Shown: positions 1-9,063 of the stretch, piece after piece
How positions within the stretch are numbered: position 1 is the stretch's first letter
Layout of the letters: each line of letters begins with the position of its first letter
NCBI GenBank assembly: GCA_003695915.1
Contig: RFGF01000104.1
Location: forward strand, 61,443 to 125,442
DNA: 64,000 nucleotides
Origin: Nitrospirota bacterium
Lineage (GTDB): Bacteria > Nitrospirota > Nitrospiria > Nitrospirales > UBA8639
Reading direction: 5' to 3'
Notes under the pieces: model-generated
What the model saw: only the letters and a program-made list of their open reading frames with translations
Database searches by the model: none
Told to the model about the DNA's origin: nothing
Position numbers and translations under genes: made by a program

Positions 1-1184
1 TCTTCGGTCACTATCACTTCCTTGATATCCTTTTCTGAAGGAATCTCATACATAATATCCAGCATGACCGACTCTAAGATGGCCCGAAGCCCACGGGCTC
101 CGGTCATTTGACTCGCTGCTTTCTTGGCCGTCGCACGCAGAGCTCCATCCGTAAATTTGAGCTTGACGTGATCAAAGGAAAAGAGCTTTTGATATTGTTT
201 GACCAGGGCATTCCGCGGTTCGGTCAAAATTCTCACGAGTGCATCCTCATCAAATTCCTCCAACGTCGCGACGACCGGAAGTCGACCGACAAATTCAGGA
301 ATGAGTCCATATTGCAGTAAATCCTCTGGTTGAACCTGTGCCAACAATTCGCCGATCCGTCGTGGGCGTTCTCCTTGCGCGTCAGCGCGAAACCCCATCC
401 GCTTTTGATTGAGTCGCCGTTCAATGATGGCCTCCAAACCGACAAATGCTCCACCGCAGAGGAACAAAATGTTCGACGTGTTCACTTGGATAAACTCTTG
501 ATGTGGATGCTTTCTTCCACCCTGAGGCGGCACATTGGCTACGGTCCCTTCAATGAGTTTGAGCAATGCCTGCTGGACGCCTTCTCCCGAGACATCGCGA
601 GTGATCGATGGACTATCGGCCTTGCGGGTAATTTTATCGATTTCATCGATGTACACGATCCCTCGTTCGGCTCGTTCGACTTCATAGTCGGCCGCCTGGA
701 GGAGTTTCAAAATAATGTTTTCCACATCTTCGCCGACATACCCAGCCTCCGTGAGGGTCGTGGCGTCGGCAATCGTAAACGGCACATCAAGATAGTGTGC
801 CAAGGTCTGGGCAAAAAGAGTTTTTCCGGTCCCTGTTGGCCCAATCAACAAAATATTGCCTTTTTGAAGCTCCACATCATCCAGATCGTTGGACGCAATC
901 CGTTTGTAATGGTTATAGACAGCCACCGAGAGGATCTTTTTGGCCTGCTCTTGCCCGATGATATATTGATTGAGGTGTTGTAAGATATCCGCGGGCTTAC
1001 GTAGTTTCGATGAGATCTCTTCCTTGGCTTCTTGCCATTCTTCGGCCATGATGTCGTTACATAACCCGACGCATTCGTCGCAGATGTAGACCGCCGGGCC
1101 TGCAATGAGCTTTCGAACCTGATCCCGGGTTTTCCCACAAAACGAACAACGTAAGTTCACATCGGGTTTCGTTTGCTTAGCCAT
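1..1184 (-). CDS. clpX: ATP-dependent Clp protease ATP-binding subunit ClpX (3' end outside window)
   Basis: AAA+ unfoldase that delivers tagged or unfolded proteins to ClpP in the cytoplasm. Reading the minus strand from the ATG at 1184 gives [20 protein letters not shown], with the N-terminal C4 zinc-binding domain at Cys13, Cys16, Cys35 and Cys38. The Walker A motif GPTGTGKT (near 830-860), a Walker B IVYIDEID and the AAA+ module follow. About 394 residues are present, so only the last few of the usual 410-430 are missing at the window edge. It starts 21 bp after the clpP stop, in a tig-clpP-clpX operon, the usual bacterial order. The identification is secure. Confidence 0.97.
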   Translation of the reverse strand, partial: MAKQTKPDVNLRCSFCGKTRDQVRKLIAGPAVYICDECVGLCNDIMAEEWQEAKEEISSKLRKPADILQHLNQYIIGQEQAKKILSVAVYNHYKRIASNDLDDVELQKGNILLIGPTGTGKTLFAQTLAHYLDVPFTIADATTLTEAGYVGEDVENIILKLLQAADYEVERAERGIVYIDEIDKITRKADSPSITRDVSGEGVQQALLKLIEGTVANVPPQGGRKHPHQEFIQVNTSNILFLCGGAFVGLEAIIERRLNQKRMGFRADAQGERPRRIGELLAQVQPEDLLQYGLIPEFVGRLPVVATLEEFDEDALVRILTEPRNALVKQYQKLFSFDHVKLKFTDGALRATAKKAASQMTGARGLRAILESVMLDIMYEIPSEKDIKEVIVTE

Positions 1185-1205
1185 GGCCTTTCCTCACGGT
1201 TTTTC

Positions 1206-1847
1206 TCAGCCCGGGTCCTGCACCAAGGCGGTTTCGTTGGTCTTTGTCTCTGCCCGGAGACGGGTATCCGGACTTCGAACAATCACTTCGTCAATCAGAC
1301 CATAGGCTTTGGCCTCTTCTCCTGACATGAAATAATCTCGCTCCGTATCCTGTGCAATTTTTTCCAAAGGCTGACCTGTGTGTTTGGCCAAAATTTCATT
1401 TAATCGCTCGCGCATTTTCAAAATTTCTCTGGCATGGATATCGATTTCCGTGGCCTGCCCTTGGAAGCCCCCCATTGGTTGATGGATCATGACCCGTGCA
1501 TTGGGAAGGGCAAAACGTTTCCCTTTCGTCCCCGCAGCGAGAAGAAGCGCTCCCATGCTCGCTGCTTGACCGAGACAAATAGTGGTAATGGGTGACTTCA
1601 CGTACTGCATGGTATCGTAAATCCCCAATCCCGCTGTGACGCTACCGCCTGGAGAATTGATATATAAATTGATATCTTTTTCCGGATCCTCAGCCTCCAA
1701 AAACAGGAGCTGCGCGATCACCAAATTCGAAAACACGTCATCGATCGGCGCACCGAGAAAAATAATCCGATCTTTGAGGAGTCGCGAGTAAATATCGTAG
1801 GCTCGCTCTCCCCGCGCCGTTTGCTCAATTACCATTGGAATCAACAT
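1206..1847 (-). CDS. clpP: ATP-dependent Clp protease proteolytic subunit ClpP
   Basis: Serine peptidase forming the tetradecameric barrel that works with ClpX. The 213-residue product carries the catalytic triad at Ser97 (GQAASMGA), His122 (MIHQPMGG) and Asp171 (TERDYF), with the spacing of the classical enzyme. The start is the ATG at 1847, preceded by a strong purine-rich AGGAGGAGGAACAGG Shine-Dalgarno region; a second Met at residue 5 is a less likely start. It lies between tig and clpX on the same strand, so the three are probably cotranscribed. Length and motifs are entirely normal for the family. Confidence 0.98.
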   Translation of the reverse strand: MLIPMVIEQTARGERAYDIYSRLLKDRIIFLGAPIDDVFSNLVIAQLLFLEAEDPEKDINLYINSPGGSVTAGLGIYDTMQYVKSPITTICLGQAASMGALLLAAGTKGKRFALPNARVMIHQPMGGFQGQATEIDIHAREILKMRERLNEILAKHTGQPLEKIAQDTERDYFMSGEEAKAYGLIDEVIVRSPDTRLRAETKTNETALVQDPG

Positions 1848-1974
1848 CCTGTTCCTCCTCCTGACTATCTATCGGCCGTTCCCGAACATTTCCTGACACA
1901 ACGTTACGAACCACTGAGATCTGCGGACGGGCATTGTGCCCATCTCAGTTCACCACTCCATGCGTTCGCTCGCT

Positions 1975-3309
1975 TTACCCTTGCACCACTGCACATTGAT
2001 ACACAAATTGCAAGGCTTTATCCGCAAGAATGCGGTCCTTGAACTCCTCACGAGAAGCAGGACCGCCTGCATCGATAATCCGACGAACCTCTTCAACGCC
2101 GAGCTTCAAACTTTTTGCCAAGCGTTTGATTTCTTCCTCGAAATCGTTTTCATCTACCGTCAATCCTTCGCGTTCTGCGATGGCTTCGAGAATCAACGAG
2201 AGCTTCACACGCCGTTTCGCTTCCGGATAAAGCTCATGCTGCAGCCGCTTCGCCTCTTCCTGCAGTTTGAGCGGCTCTTCGAGAGCATCCATGCCGTGTT
2301 CATGCTTATGATGACCATGTTCTCGCAACATCTTTTGTCGAACCATGGCTTGCAATTCCCGATCGATCAACGGTTCGGGAATTTCAAAATGATGCATCTG
2401 AATCAGCCGTTCGATAATCTGTTCTTTGTATCCTTCCTCAATGTCTCGTTTCAAAATCTCTTCAAGTTGAGTTCGAATATGAACTCGCAAGTCCTCCAAA
2501 GATTGATAATCCCCGCAATCCTTGGCGAATTCGTCGTCTAACTCGGGCAAAGTCTGTCGTTTGATCGCGTCGATCTGGACCCGAAAGATCACTGTTTTGC
2601 CCGCCAATCGTTCGTCCGGATGCTGAGGGGGATAAGTTTGAGGAATGTCTACCGATTCCCCTCTCCGTTTGCCCAAGAGATGGTCGTCGACGACGATCCC
2701 CAGGATCGGCGTCCCTGCCCCGACTTTTACCAATTCTCCAGCCTTGGCTGCTCCTTCGATGGGTGTAGAATCCAAAAAGGCGTTGATGGACACTACGGCA
2801 TACATACCCTCTTCGATGGCAGCCTCCTCGGGAGCAGCGTCCAGTTGTCCGTGTTGTTCGCGCAGTGTCTGCAAGGCACGATCGACTTGCTCATCCGTGA
2901 CCGTGCGAGTGTCCCGCTTCAAGGAAATGGGATTGGGAGGACGATAGTCCCCGAGTTCGATACGCGGTTTAATTTCGATGGTCGCCGTGAAGGTAAACGG
3001 CATGTTCCGTCGCACCTTTAACCGCTCGATGGGGGGGATTTCCACCACTACAGGTTCAACTCCGGCTTCCTTAATAGCGCGTTCATAATAATTCGGCACC
3101 AACCGTTGTACGACATCCTGTTCGACTTCTCGTGCATAGCGCTTTTCTAGGAGTGCTACAGGCGCTTTCCCCGGGCGAAAACCAGGTATACGAACCTGCC
3201 GCTGCAATTGCCTATAAACTTTATGAAACTCTTCGTTGACCACGTCTTCCGGTACCTCGATCTTGAGCGATCGCTTCACCGGACCTAATTCTGTCATTTC
3301 CAATTTCAT
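1975..3309 (-). CDS. tig: Trigger factor, ribosome-associated chaperone and peptidyl-prolyl isomerase
   Basis: Ribosome-bound chaperone that meets nascent chains at the exit tunnel. The 444-residue product has the three expected parts: an N-terminal ribosome-binding domain with the signature region GFRPGKAP near residues 43-50, a central FKBP-like PPIase domain (about 150-240), and a long charged C-terminal arm with a His-rich stretch (HGHHKHEHG) near residue 335. The His-rich stretch is a small lineage feature and could bind metal. The first gene of the tig-clpP-clpX operon, it lies about 80 bp downstream of tRNA-Leu on the same strand, with 127 bp before clpP. Confidence 0.97.
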   Translation of the reverse strand: MKLEMTELGPVKRSLKIEVPEDVVNEEFHKVYRQLQRQVRIPGFRPGKAPVALLEKRYAREVEQDVVQRLVPNYYERAIKEAGVEPVVVEIPPIERLKVRRNMPFTFTATIEIKPRIELGDYRPPNPISLKRDTRTVTDEQVDRALQTLREQHGQLDAAPEEAAIEEGMYAVVSINAFLDSTPIEGAAKAGELVKVGAGTPILGIVVDDHLLGKRRGESVDIPQTYPPQHPDERLAGKTVIFRVQIDAIKRQTLPELDDEFAKDCGDYQSLEDLRVHIRTQLEEILKRDIEEGYKEQIIERLIQMHHFEIPEPLIDRELQAMVRQKMLREHGHHKHEHGMDALEEPLKLQEEAKRLQHELYPEAKRRVKLSLILEAIAEREGLTVDENDFEEEIKRLAKSLKLGVEEVRRIIDAGGPASREEFKDRILADKALQFVYQCAVVQG

Positions 3310-3390
3310 GGAACAAATACACCTCTTTATTCATTTGTATGGTAACCGATCAGCCGAACATGAGGCCAATTCGGTCAAGAAAGGAGCCAG

Positions 3391-3473
3391 TGGTGCGAGA
3401 GGGGGGACTTGAACCCCCACGGTCTCCCACGAGATCCTAAGTCTCGCGCGTCTGCCAGTTCCGCCACTCTCGC
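3391..3473 (-). tRNA. tRNA-Leu (anticodon UAG)
   Basis: The minus strand folds as a class II tRNA. The acceptor stem GCGAGAG pairs with CUCUCGC, the anticodon loop reads CUUAGGA (anticodon UAG), there is a long variable arm, and the T arm is GGGGGTTCAAGTCCCCC. The CCA end is encoded (3391-3393). It lies just upstream of tig on the same strand. Confidence 0.96.
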
Positions 3474-3813
3474 GTTTCTTTTTTGTTTATCGTGGTCGGT
3501 GGGAAAAACAACTGCACTCCACATCTTTTCTCTTGGATCCAATACAGAGCGGCTCGACTTTGCTGCAGCTTTTATCTGCAGACCTAAAAAACGCTCACAG
3601 AGCCCACCCCGAGCTTTTCGTTTTTTCTTTTACAGGTCATTTGCCTTTCCTGTCAACGATTTTCCTTGTTAATACGTTGCGATTTGTCGATGCTGTTCAA
3701 ACATGCCCTCCGCGATGCTGACTCGTCACACACGCTCTTTTACGCTTTCTGAATACCGTGATGAAACTTGCCAGACACCTTGGACTTGGGTAAGCTAATG
3801 GACCGACACCGCT
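3474..3813. other. Intergenic stretch without a recognised gene
   Basis: About 340 bp between the minus-strand tRNA-Leu/tig operon and the plus-strand gene at 3814, so it should hold divergent promoters. On the minus strand a TTGACA element (complement of 3651-3656) is followed 16 bp later by TGTAAA (complement of 3629-3634). This is a possible but rather distant promoter for tRNA-Leu and tig. Short open frames here show no protein-like features. Confidence 0.5.
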
Positions 3814-4056
3814 ATGGCACTCAAAAAACTTTACATAGACATTTACCAACGTTTTCTCGAACTGCGCGATTCTTTTCAGGGGTACGAATTTCACCACTCA
3901 CGCCCTAAAAGTGTTGCCCCACCATCTCCGACATTTCGCGAGCGACTGACGTGGTGGACATTGAACCGCCCGCGTCGACTCAAAACAATCCGCAAAGAGC
4001 GAGACCGTCGACAGCAAGAAATTCTCTCGTTAAAAGATCGTCTGCGCTCTTCATAA
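3814..4056 (+). CDS. Hypothetical small basic protein, 80 residues
   Basis: ATG-initiated frame encoding 80 residues rich in Arg and Lys, with a C-terminal helical stretch (RKERDRRQQEILSLKDRL) that could form a short coiled coil. There is no signal peptide or membrane segment. It lies 19 bp upstream of the membrane-protein gene at 4076 on the same strand, so the two may be cotranscribed. I do not recognise a family. No strong ribosome binding site is seen, so that it is a real gene is probable rather than certain. Confidence 0.5.
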   Translation: MALKKLYIDIYQRFLELRDSFQGYEFHHSRPKSVAPPSPTFRERLTWWTLNRPRRLKTIRKERDRRQQEILSLKDRLRSS

Positions 4057-4075
4057 TCGTGTTTCTAGCTTTCTT

Positions 4076-4888
4076 GTGACTGCGTATCTGCGAGCGACGG
4101 TTCAGCTCTATAGGAACACCTGCCTGGCCACGATTCAATCGTTCAAGCGCGGTTGGATCGTGGCCATCGCCATGCTCGCATTCGCCTTGGGGATGTTGAT
4201 CGCAGGGGCCCTCGTTGCTCCGTTGGGATTCCTAGGCGGGTTGTTGCTCGGAGCCTTGAATGCCTTGGTCATCGGTGCCATTCTCGGGCTCGTGGAGCAA
4301 ACCGTCATAGGGGCACGACCGATTCGGTGGAACGACATTCCTCTGAGCATTGGCCAATATTTCTGGGAGGTAATTTCCGTTGGGTTCACCATCGGGTTTC
4401 CGCTCATGTTGCTGCAAATGGCGCTCCAAGCTAATCCCTATCGATCGGTGCTCATCATGTCTGTCTTCCTGCTCGTGTTTTTGTTGTTGAATCCCGTTCC
4501 AGAAATCATTTATCAGCGCCGCCACGGATCGGTGATGGAGATCCTACGCGAGAGCTATAGCTTTGTGCTCGACAACTGGATCGAATGGTTCCTTCCTTTT
4601 GGCGTGGCCTTGGCACCGTTCGGCATATCTGTTTTCTTCCAACTGTCCAGCCAATCAGGTCAAATGGTCGGGCTCGGGTTCTGGCAACTCTTGAAACTCC
4701 CTTTCCTGCTTCTTTCCCATTGGTTGGAACTCTTGGGACTTCCTCCAACTATCAGTTTTCTCATGGTCCTTTTCCTTTCACCGATCTTGGCGGTATTGAT
4801 CCTTTTCTTTCGAGGCCACTTGTTTGCTGCACTCTATGCTTCATCCCGCCGACAGCGTCTATTTCATGCCCGAGCAGACCTTCATTGA
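4076..4888 (+). CDS. Hypothetical multi-pass membrane protein, 270 residues
   Basis: The product is very hydrophobic, with about six predicted transmembrane segments: roughly residues 25-45, 50-75, 100-120, 125-145, 170-195 and 220-250. A loop carries the acid/base-rich region PEIIYQRRHGS. The gene appears to start with GTG at 4076, 19 bp after the preceding small gene. The overall pattern resembles uncharacterised DUF-type integral membrane proteins. No catalytic motif is visible and I assign no function. Lack of shifted frames and a plausible helix periodicity support it being real. Confidence 0.75.
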   Translation: MTAYLRATVQLYRNTCLATIQSFKRGWIVAIAMLAFALGMLIAGALVAPLGFLGGLLLGALNALVIGAILGLVEQTVIGARPIRWNDIPLSIGQYFWEVISVGFTIGFPLMLLQMALQANPYRSVLIMSVFLLVFLLLNPVPEIIYQRRHGSVMEILRESYSFVLDNWIEWFLPFGVALAPFGISVFFQLSSQSGQMVGLGFWQLLKLPFLLLSHWLELLGLPPTISFLMVLFLSPILAVLILFFRGHLFAALYASSRRQRLFHARADLH

Positions 4889-5059
4889 CACCGATTCTCG
4901 GCATTCTCCCTTGGCCACGATCTCCTTGCTTGTGACACTTTGACCCCCATGGTAAGATGCTCCGCGGCGTAGAGAAGACCGCATCCGAGTGACACCAACG
5001 ATATCCTTTGGCAGTCAACGGATACGGCTCGGACGCGAAAAGGATCACCGAACTGACGC

Positions 5060-5150
<91 letters not shown>

Positions 5151-5269
5151 TGTCCCGGCGGTTGCCGGTCGAAGGAAAAGGGAAGCGTATCACATTCCGA
5201 TCGACGGATCCTCCAATCATCTCGGGCATCGAGAACATGATCGATTCGCGACACGACGAGCCAAGAGTA

Positions 5270-5370
5270 GGGGCTGGGCCCTGTGCAACAGGCTCCTGTG
5301 AACCCCGCCAGGTCCGGAAGGAAGCAACGGTAAGCAGACCAGCCTGTGTGCCGCAGGAACACCTGGCCCC
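5270..5370 (+). ncRNA. ffs: Signal recognition particle RNA, small bacterial (4.5S) type
   Basis: RNA scaffold of the SRP that binds Ffh at domain IV. The diagnostic apical segment CCAGGTCCGGAAGGAAGCA lies near 5310-5330. The ends GGGGCTGGGCC (5270-5280) and CCTGGCCCC (5362-5370) pair to close the hairpin, giving about 101 nt. The order tRNA-Ser, ffs, dnaX, ebfC, recR is widely conserved, which supports the call. Exact ends are inferred from pairing. Confidence 0.93.
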
Positions 5371-5442
5371 GTTTTCTCGTCCATGCTCCAGCGACTCGAG
5401 AAAAGAGATTAAATAGCCCTCGAAAGACCCATCTCTATATCT

Positions 5443-7269
5443 ATGGCAAACGACGATTCTTCATCTGCCTCAATGGACTACCAAGTTTCAGCCAGGAAAT
5501 ATCGGCCGGGAACTTTTGCAGAAGTGGTCGGACAACCGCATGTGGTTCGCACCTTGCAAAACGCCATTCAGAGGAATCGCGTCGCCCATGCGTATGTGTT
5601 TTCCGGTATGCGCGGCGTTGGGAAGACGACCGTCGCACGGATTTTAGCGAAATCCTTGAACTGTGAGCAGGGACCGACCATCCAGCCATGCGATGTCTGT
5701 CCGAGTTGCCGGGAAATCTCGACGGGGCATTCGGTCGATGTGATCGAAATCGATGGGGCCTCCAATACGGGCGTCGACGATGTTCGCGAACTGCGCGAAA
5801 ACGTGAAATTCACGCCGTTTCGTGGCGCCTATCGCATCTACATCATCGATGAAGTCCATATGTTGTCGACCTCGGCGTTCAACGCACTGCTCAAGACATT
5901 GGAAGAGCCGCCGAGCCACGTGGTGTTTGTGTTCGCGACGACCGAGGTACACAAAATCCCCGCGACCATCCTGTCTCGCTGTCAACATTTTACGTTCCGT
6001 CGCATTCCTCGCGCGGACATGCTTCGACAACTTCGGCATGTTGCCGACCACCGTGGGGTGCATATCGAAGATCGCAGTCTCTCAGCAATCGTTCGCGCCA
6101 GTGACGGCAGCATGCGAGATGCCTTGAGCCTCCTGGATCAGGCGATCGCGTTCGGGGGAGAGACTGTTCGCTATGCGGATGTGGAAAATCTGCTGGGATC
6201 CATCCCCGACGAACTCGTGCATCAACTGGTCGAAGCCATTCTCGCCAAAGCAACCTCGCGCGGAATCACCATCCTGGCTGAGGCACTCGATCAGGGCTAT
6301 GACGTTCGCATTCTCTGCCGAGAAGTGGTCGAACAATTTCGCAATCTCGTCATTGCGGCGCTCTCGCCTTCCCCAGAACAACTCGGGCGCCTTTTGGAGC
6401 TGTCCCCTGAAAGCATCCAGACTTTGCACGCCTACGCTCGGCAAGCGGATCCGGCCCTGCTACAGGAATGCTTCACCATTTTTCTCCGGATGGCCGAAAC
6501 GCTCAGGGGAAGCGCGTTTCCTCGATTTCTGTTCGAAGCCGCAATCATTCGGGCCACACGCAGCTTCACACCTTCGGATTCATCTGACAAGCGGGACGAT
6601 ACCCGATCACGAGCACCCCACGCCGATACGGTCTCTGAAGCTTCGAGTCTTTCTTCTCAACGCATCGACCAAACTCCCGCGAAACCGTCGCGTCGCTCCG
6701 CGCACGCACAGCCTCGCGTGCATTCGCCTGCCCTTTCGACTGCAGCCATCGATCACCGGCAAGATGGACACAAACATCAGAAAGAGGCAGAGTCTCCAGA
6801 GAGAGCAACGAGACCGAACATCGCCCTCACAGCCGCTCGACAGACTCCGCCGGCCACCACGCTCAACTGGGAAGCTGTGATGGAGCATGTCCTGAACGAA
6901 TACCCCAATATCGGAGCCTTCCTGGAAATGGGCACCATCCTGAGGGCTGGCCCCGACGAGGTCGTCATCGGATTTCCCCAACAAGATTCCATCGCGCGGG
7001 CGAGAGTGGACAAGCCGGAAACCCGCAGACTGCTCACGGAAATCTGTACCAAAATCACCGGGAACCCCATGCCCGTAAAGATCGTCGAAATCCGTGACGC
7101 GCAGGCAGCCCCCCCGACTATCGCCCAGCAAGTTCGCCAACGACAACGCGAGGAAGAAGCCGAGTTGATCAGGGAAGTGCACTCTCACCCCCTGGTCAAA
7201 CATGCGCTCGCCTTGTTCGGAGGAGACATTGTCGCGGTGACGCGATGTTCACCAAAGGAGGCATCGTAG
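5443..7269 (+). CDS. dnaX: DNA polymerase III subunits gamma and tau
   Basis: Clamp-loader ATPase of the replisome. The 608-residue product has Walker A GMRGVGKT at 55-62 and a zinc site at Cys74, Cys83, Cys86 and Cys89. Walker B is IIDEVHM (Asp136-Glu137), and the sensor region follows with SRCQHFTFRRI. A low-complexity Ser/Arg/His-rich linker (about residues 365-465) separates the AAA+ part from a C-terminal tau-like domain containing LNWEAVMEHV. I saw no obvious programmed-frameshift site that would yield gamma. It starts 72 bp after ffs and is followed by ebfC and recR. Confidence 0.97.
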   Translation: MANDDSSSASMDYQVSARKYRPGTFAEVVGQPHVVRTLQNAIQRNRVAHAYVFSGMRGVGKTTVARILAKSLNCEQGPTIQPCDVCPSCREISTGHSVDVIEIDGASNTGVDDVRELRENVKFTPFRGAYRIYIIDEVHMLSTSAFNALLKTLEEPPSHVVFVFATTEVHKIPATILSRCQHFTFRRIPRADMLRQLRHVADHRGVHIEDRSLSAIVRASDGSMRDALSLLDQAIAFGGETVRYADVENLLGSIPDELVHQLVEAILAKATSRGITILAEALDQGYDVRILCREVVEQFRNLVIAALSPSPEQLGRLLELSPESIQTLHAYARQADPALLQECFTIFLRMAETLRGSAFPRFLFEAAIIRATRSFTPSDSSDKRDDTRSRAPHADTVSEASSLSSQRIDQTPAKPSRRSAHAQPRVHSPALSTAAIDHRQDGHKHQKEAESPERATRPNIALTAARQTPPATTLNWEAVMEHVLNEYPNIGAFLEMGTILRAGPDEVVIGFPQQDSIARARVDKPETRRLLTEICTKITGNPMPVKIVEIRDAQAAPPTIAQQVRQRQREEEAELIREVHSHPLVKHALALFGGDIVAVTRCSPKEAS

Positions 7270-7271
7270 GT

Positions 7272-7598
7272 ATGTCAAAAAATCCGTTCAGCAACATGGG
7301 CAATCTGCTCAAGCAAGCACAAGCGATGCAAGAGCGTATCGGGAAACTCCAGGCAGAAGCCGCCAACAAGGTCGTGGAAGCCTCCGCAGGAGGCGGGATG
7401 GTCACCGTGAGCGTGACCGGAGCCATGCAAGTGGCAAACATTACCATCGACCCAGAAGTCCTCAAGGCCGAAGATCGAGAAATGCTCCAAGACCTCCTCG
7501 TCGCGGCCACGAACGAGGCGCTGCGGAAGGCCAAGGAAATGATGGCGGAAGAAATGAAAGCCCTTACCGGAGGGCTAGGAATTCCTGGACTCATGTAG
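7272..7598 (+). CDS. ebfC: YbaB/EbfC family nucleoid-associated protein
   Basis: Small DNA-binding, nucleoid-associated protein. The product is 108 residues when started at the ATG at 7272, which has AAAGGAGG about 10 bp upstream. A frame extending back to 7245 would overlap dnaX and lacks such a site. Family features are the N-terminal helix NMGNLLKQAQAMQERI, the conserved region GGGMVTVSVTGAMQVANI, and a C-terminal helix containing EALRKAKEMMAEEM. The dnaX-ebfC-recR order is standard and the three are likely one operon. Confidence 0.96.
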   Translation: MSKNPFSNMGNLLKQAQAMQERIGKLQAEAANKVVEASAGGGMVTVSVTGAMQVANITIDPEVLKAEDREMLQDLLVAATNEALRKAKEMMAEEMKALTGGLGIPGLM

Positions 7599-7644
7599 CA
7601 CCAGCCTTGTGCTTTTGGAATGCTTCTAGTTGGGATTTGACATC

Positions 7645-8250
7645 ATGAACGATCGAACCCAAAGCGCCCTCGTCCGTCTCACTCGCGAACTGGTTCGACT
7701 GCCGGGCATCGGGCAAAAGACCGCGCAACGCTTAGCTTTCCATCTCATGAAAGTAGACAAAGACGAAGCGCTTCGCCTGGCCCAAGCCATTCAGGACGTC
7801 AAAGAGCGAGTGACCTTTTGCGTGCAATGTCGCAATATGACGGAATCGACCTTGTGCGAGATTTGCCAAGATCCCAAACGCGATCGTACGAAAATCCTGG
7901 TCGTCGAAGAGCCGAGCACGCTTCACGCCATTGAACACAGCAAGGCGTTCAACGGATTGTATCATGTGCTATTCGGGGCGTTATCTCCGCTGGAAGGAGT
8001 CGGTCCTTCCGATATTCGCGCTCATGAGCTCGAGAATCGGGTCAAGGCCGGCGGGATCGAAGAAGTGATTATCGCGACGAATCCCACGATCGAGGGAGAA
8101 GCAACCGCCATTTATTTGACCAAACTCTTGCGCCCGTACGGCGTGCGCGTCTCGCGCATCGCTTACGGGATTCCTGTCGGCATGGACATCGAGTATGCAG
8201 ATGAAGTCACCCTTCTCAAATCCATCGAAGGCCGACGAGAATGTCCATAA
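7645..8250 (+). CDS. recR: Recombination mediator RecR
   Basis: Acts with RecF/RecO to load RecA on gapped DNA. From ATG 7645 the product is 201 residues, the usual length. An in-frame TTG 15 bp upstream is possible but unneeded. Features are the helix-hairpin-helix LVRLPGIGQKTAQRLAFH, a C4 zinc finger (CVQC...CEIC, about residues 56-73), and the Toprim domain with LVVEEPSTL and EVIIATNPTIEGEATA. It is the last gene of the dnaX-ebfC-recR run and is followed by a candidate terminator. Confidence 0.97.
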   Translation: MNDRTQSALVRLTRELVRLPGIGQKTAQRLAFHLMKVDKDEALRLAQAIQDVKERVTFCVQCRNMTESTLCEICQDPKRDRTKILVVEEPSTLHAIEHSKAFNGLYHVLFGALSPLEGVGPSDIRAHELENRVKAGGIEEVIIATNPTIEGEATAIYLTKLLRPYGVRVSRIAYGIPVGMDIEYADEVTLLKSIEGRRECP

Positions 8251-8279
8251 ACGTCGCATGTCCTGCTCCATCGAGTGAT

Positions 8280-8300
8280 CCTGCCGGGCAGGCGGTTTTT
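8280..8300 (+). terminator. Candidate rho-independent terminator after recR
   Basis: A CCTGC/GCAGG stem (8280-8284 with 8288-8292) with a 3-base loop is followed by CGGTTTTT. It lies 30 bp after the recR stop. The stem is short, so this is a moderate call. Confidence 0.45.
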
Positions 8301-8501
8301 CTCGTCTGAAGCGTGTTTCGCTGCACAGCGTTCACGGAGCCGATGAAGTGAAAACGACTCTGGGGTTTTTGGCAATTGACGATCGAAGACGTTCAGCAGC
8401 TTTTCAATGGTGTTCCATAGCTTTTCAGCCGCTCTCGATCCTTACAAACCGATAGCGGCCTCAAGCGTGAAGTGAGGAGTAAGCCTGCGAGACGTGCCAC
8501 C

Positions 8502-8876
8502 TTACCGGGATGGAGAGAGCATCTCAGAAGCGAGAGTCAACAAGGTACGCAGTTCAAACGGTTTGGTTAGTGTATGCTTGGCGCCTAACCGTTTCGCCAA
8601 ATCCAACACATCGATCCGGGCTCGTTCGCTACCCCCTGAAATGGCGATCACCTTCACAGCAGGAAATTCGCGCTTGAGATCCAATATCGTTTCCAATCCC
8701 TCTTTTTCCGGCATGAGAATATCGAGAATGACGATATCGGTCGGATCCTGCTTGTACAGTTGGATGCCCTCGGCACCATTTGCCGCCGCAGCCACCTCAT
8801 AGCCAGCCTGTTCAAAGGCCTCGCGCAGCAAGCACCGCACCTGCTCATCATCGTCAATGATCAACACAGACGGCAT
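8502..8876 (-). CDS. Single-domain response regulator (CheY-like receiver)
   Basis: The product is 124 residues, one receiver domain only. The acidic cluster is DDD (residues 8-10), the phospho-acceptor is Asp52 (VILDILMP), Ser80 is the switch residue and Lys105 lies in TKPFE. There is no output domain, so it must signal by protein contact or act as a phosphate relay or sink. It lies 187 bp downstream of the hybrid kinase on the same strand, making that kinase the likely partner. The signal and final target are unknown. Confidence 0.92.
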   Translation of the reverse strand: MPSVLIIDDDEQVRCLLREAFEQAGYEVAAAANGAEGIQLYKQDPTDIVILDILMPEKEGLETILDLKREFPAVKVIAISGGSERARIDVLDLAKRLGAKHTLTKPFELRTLLTLASEMLSPSR

Positions 8877-9063
8877 CGGTCACATTCTCCTCTTTGTCCT
8901 GTTTCCCTGAGCATCGACAGCATAAACAGCGATAGGGCTTGCCTCCGGGCTTCGCTGTTCGCTGCGGGCCTCACAAGCCATAACGAAAGAGCCTTGCATC
9001 TTCCATGCACCGGCGAGAACCGAACGGCAATCTGAACCACACCATCATGCAAACGTTTCCGGT

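Noticed and set aside
5346..5666. Open frame across the SRP RNA and dnaX start
   Set aside because: It overlaps the RNA gene and dnaX out of frame, with no protein-like features.
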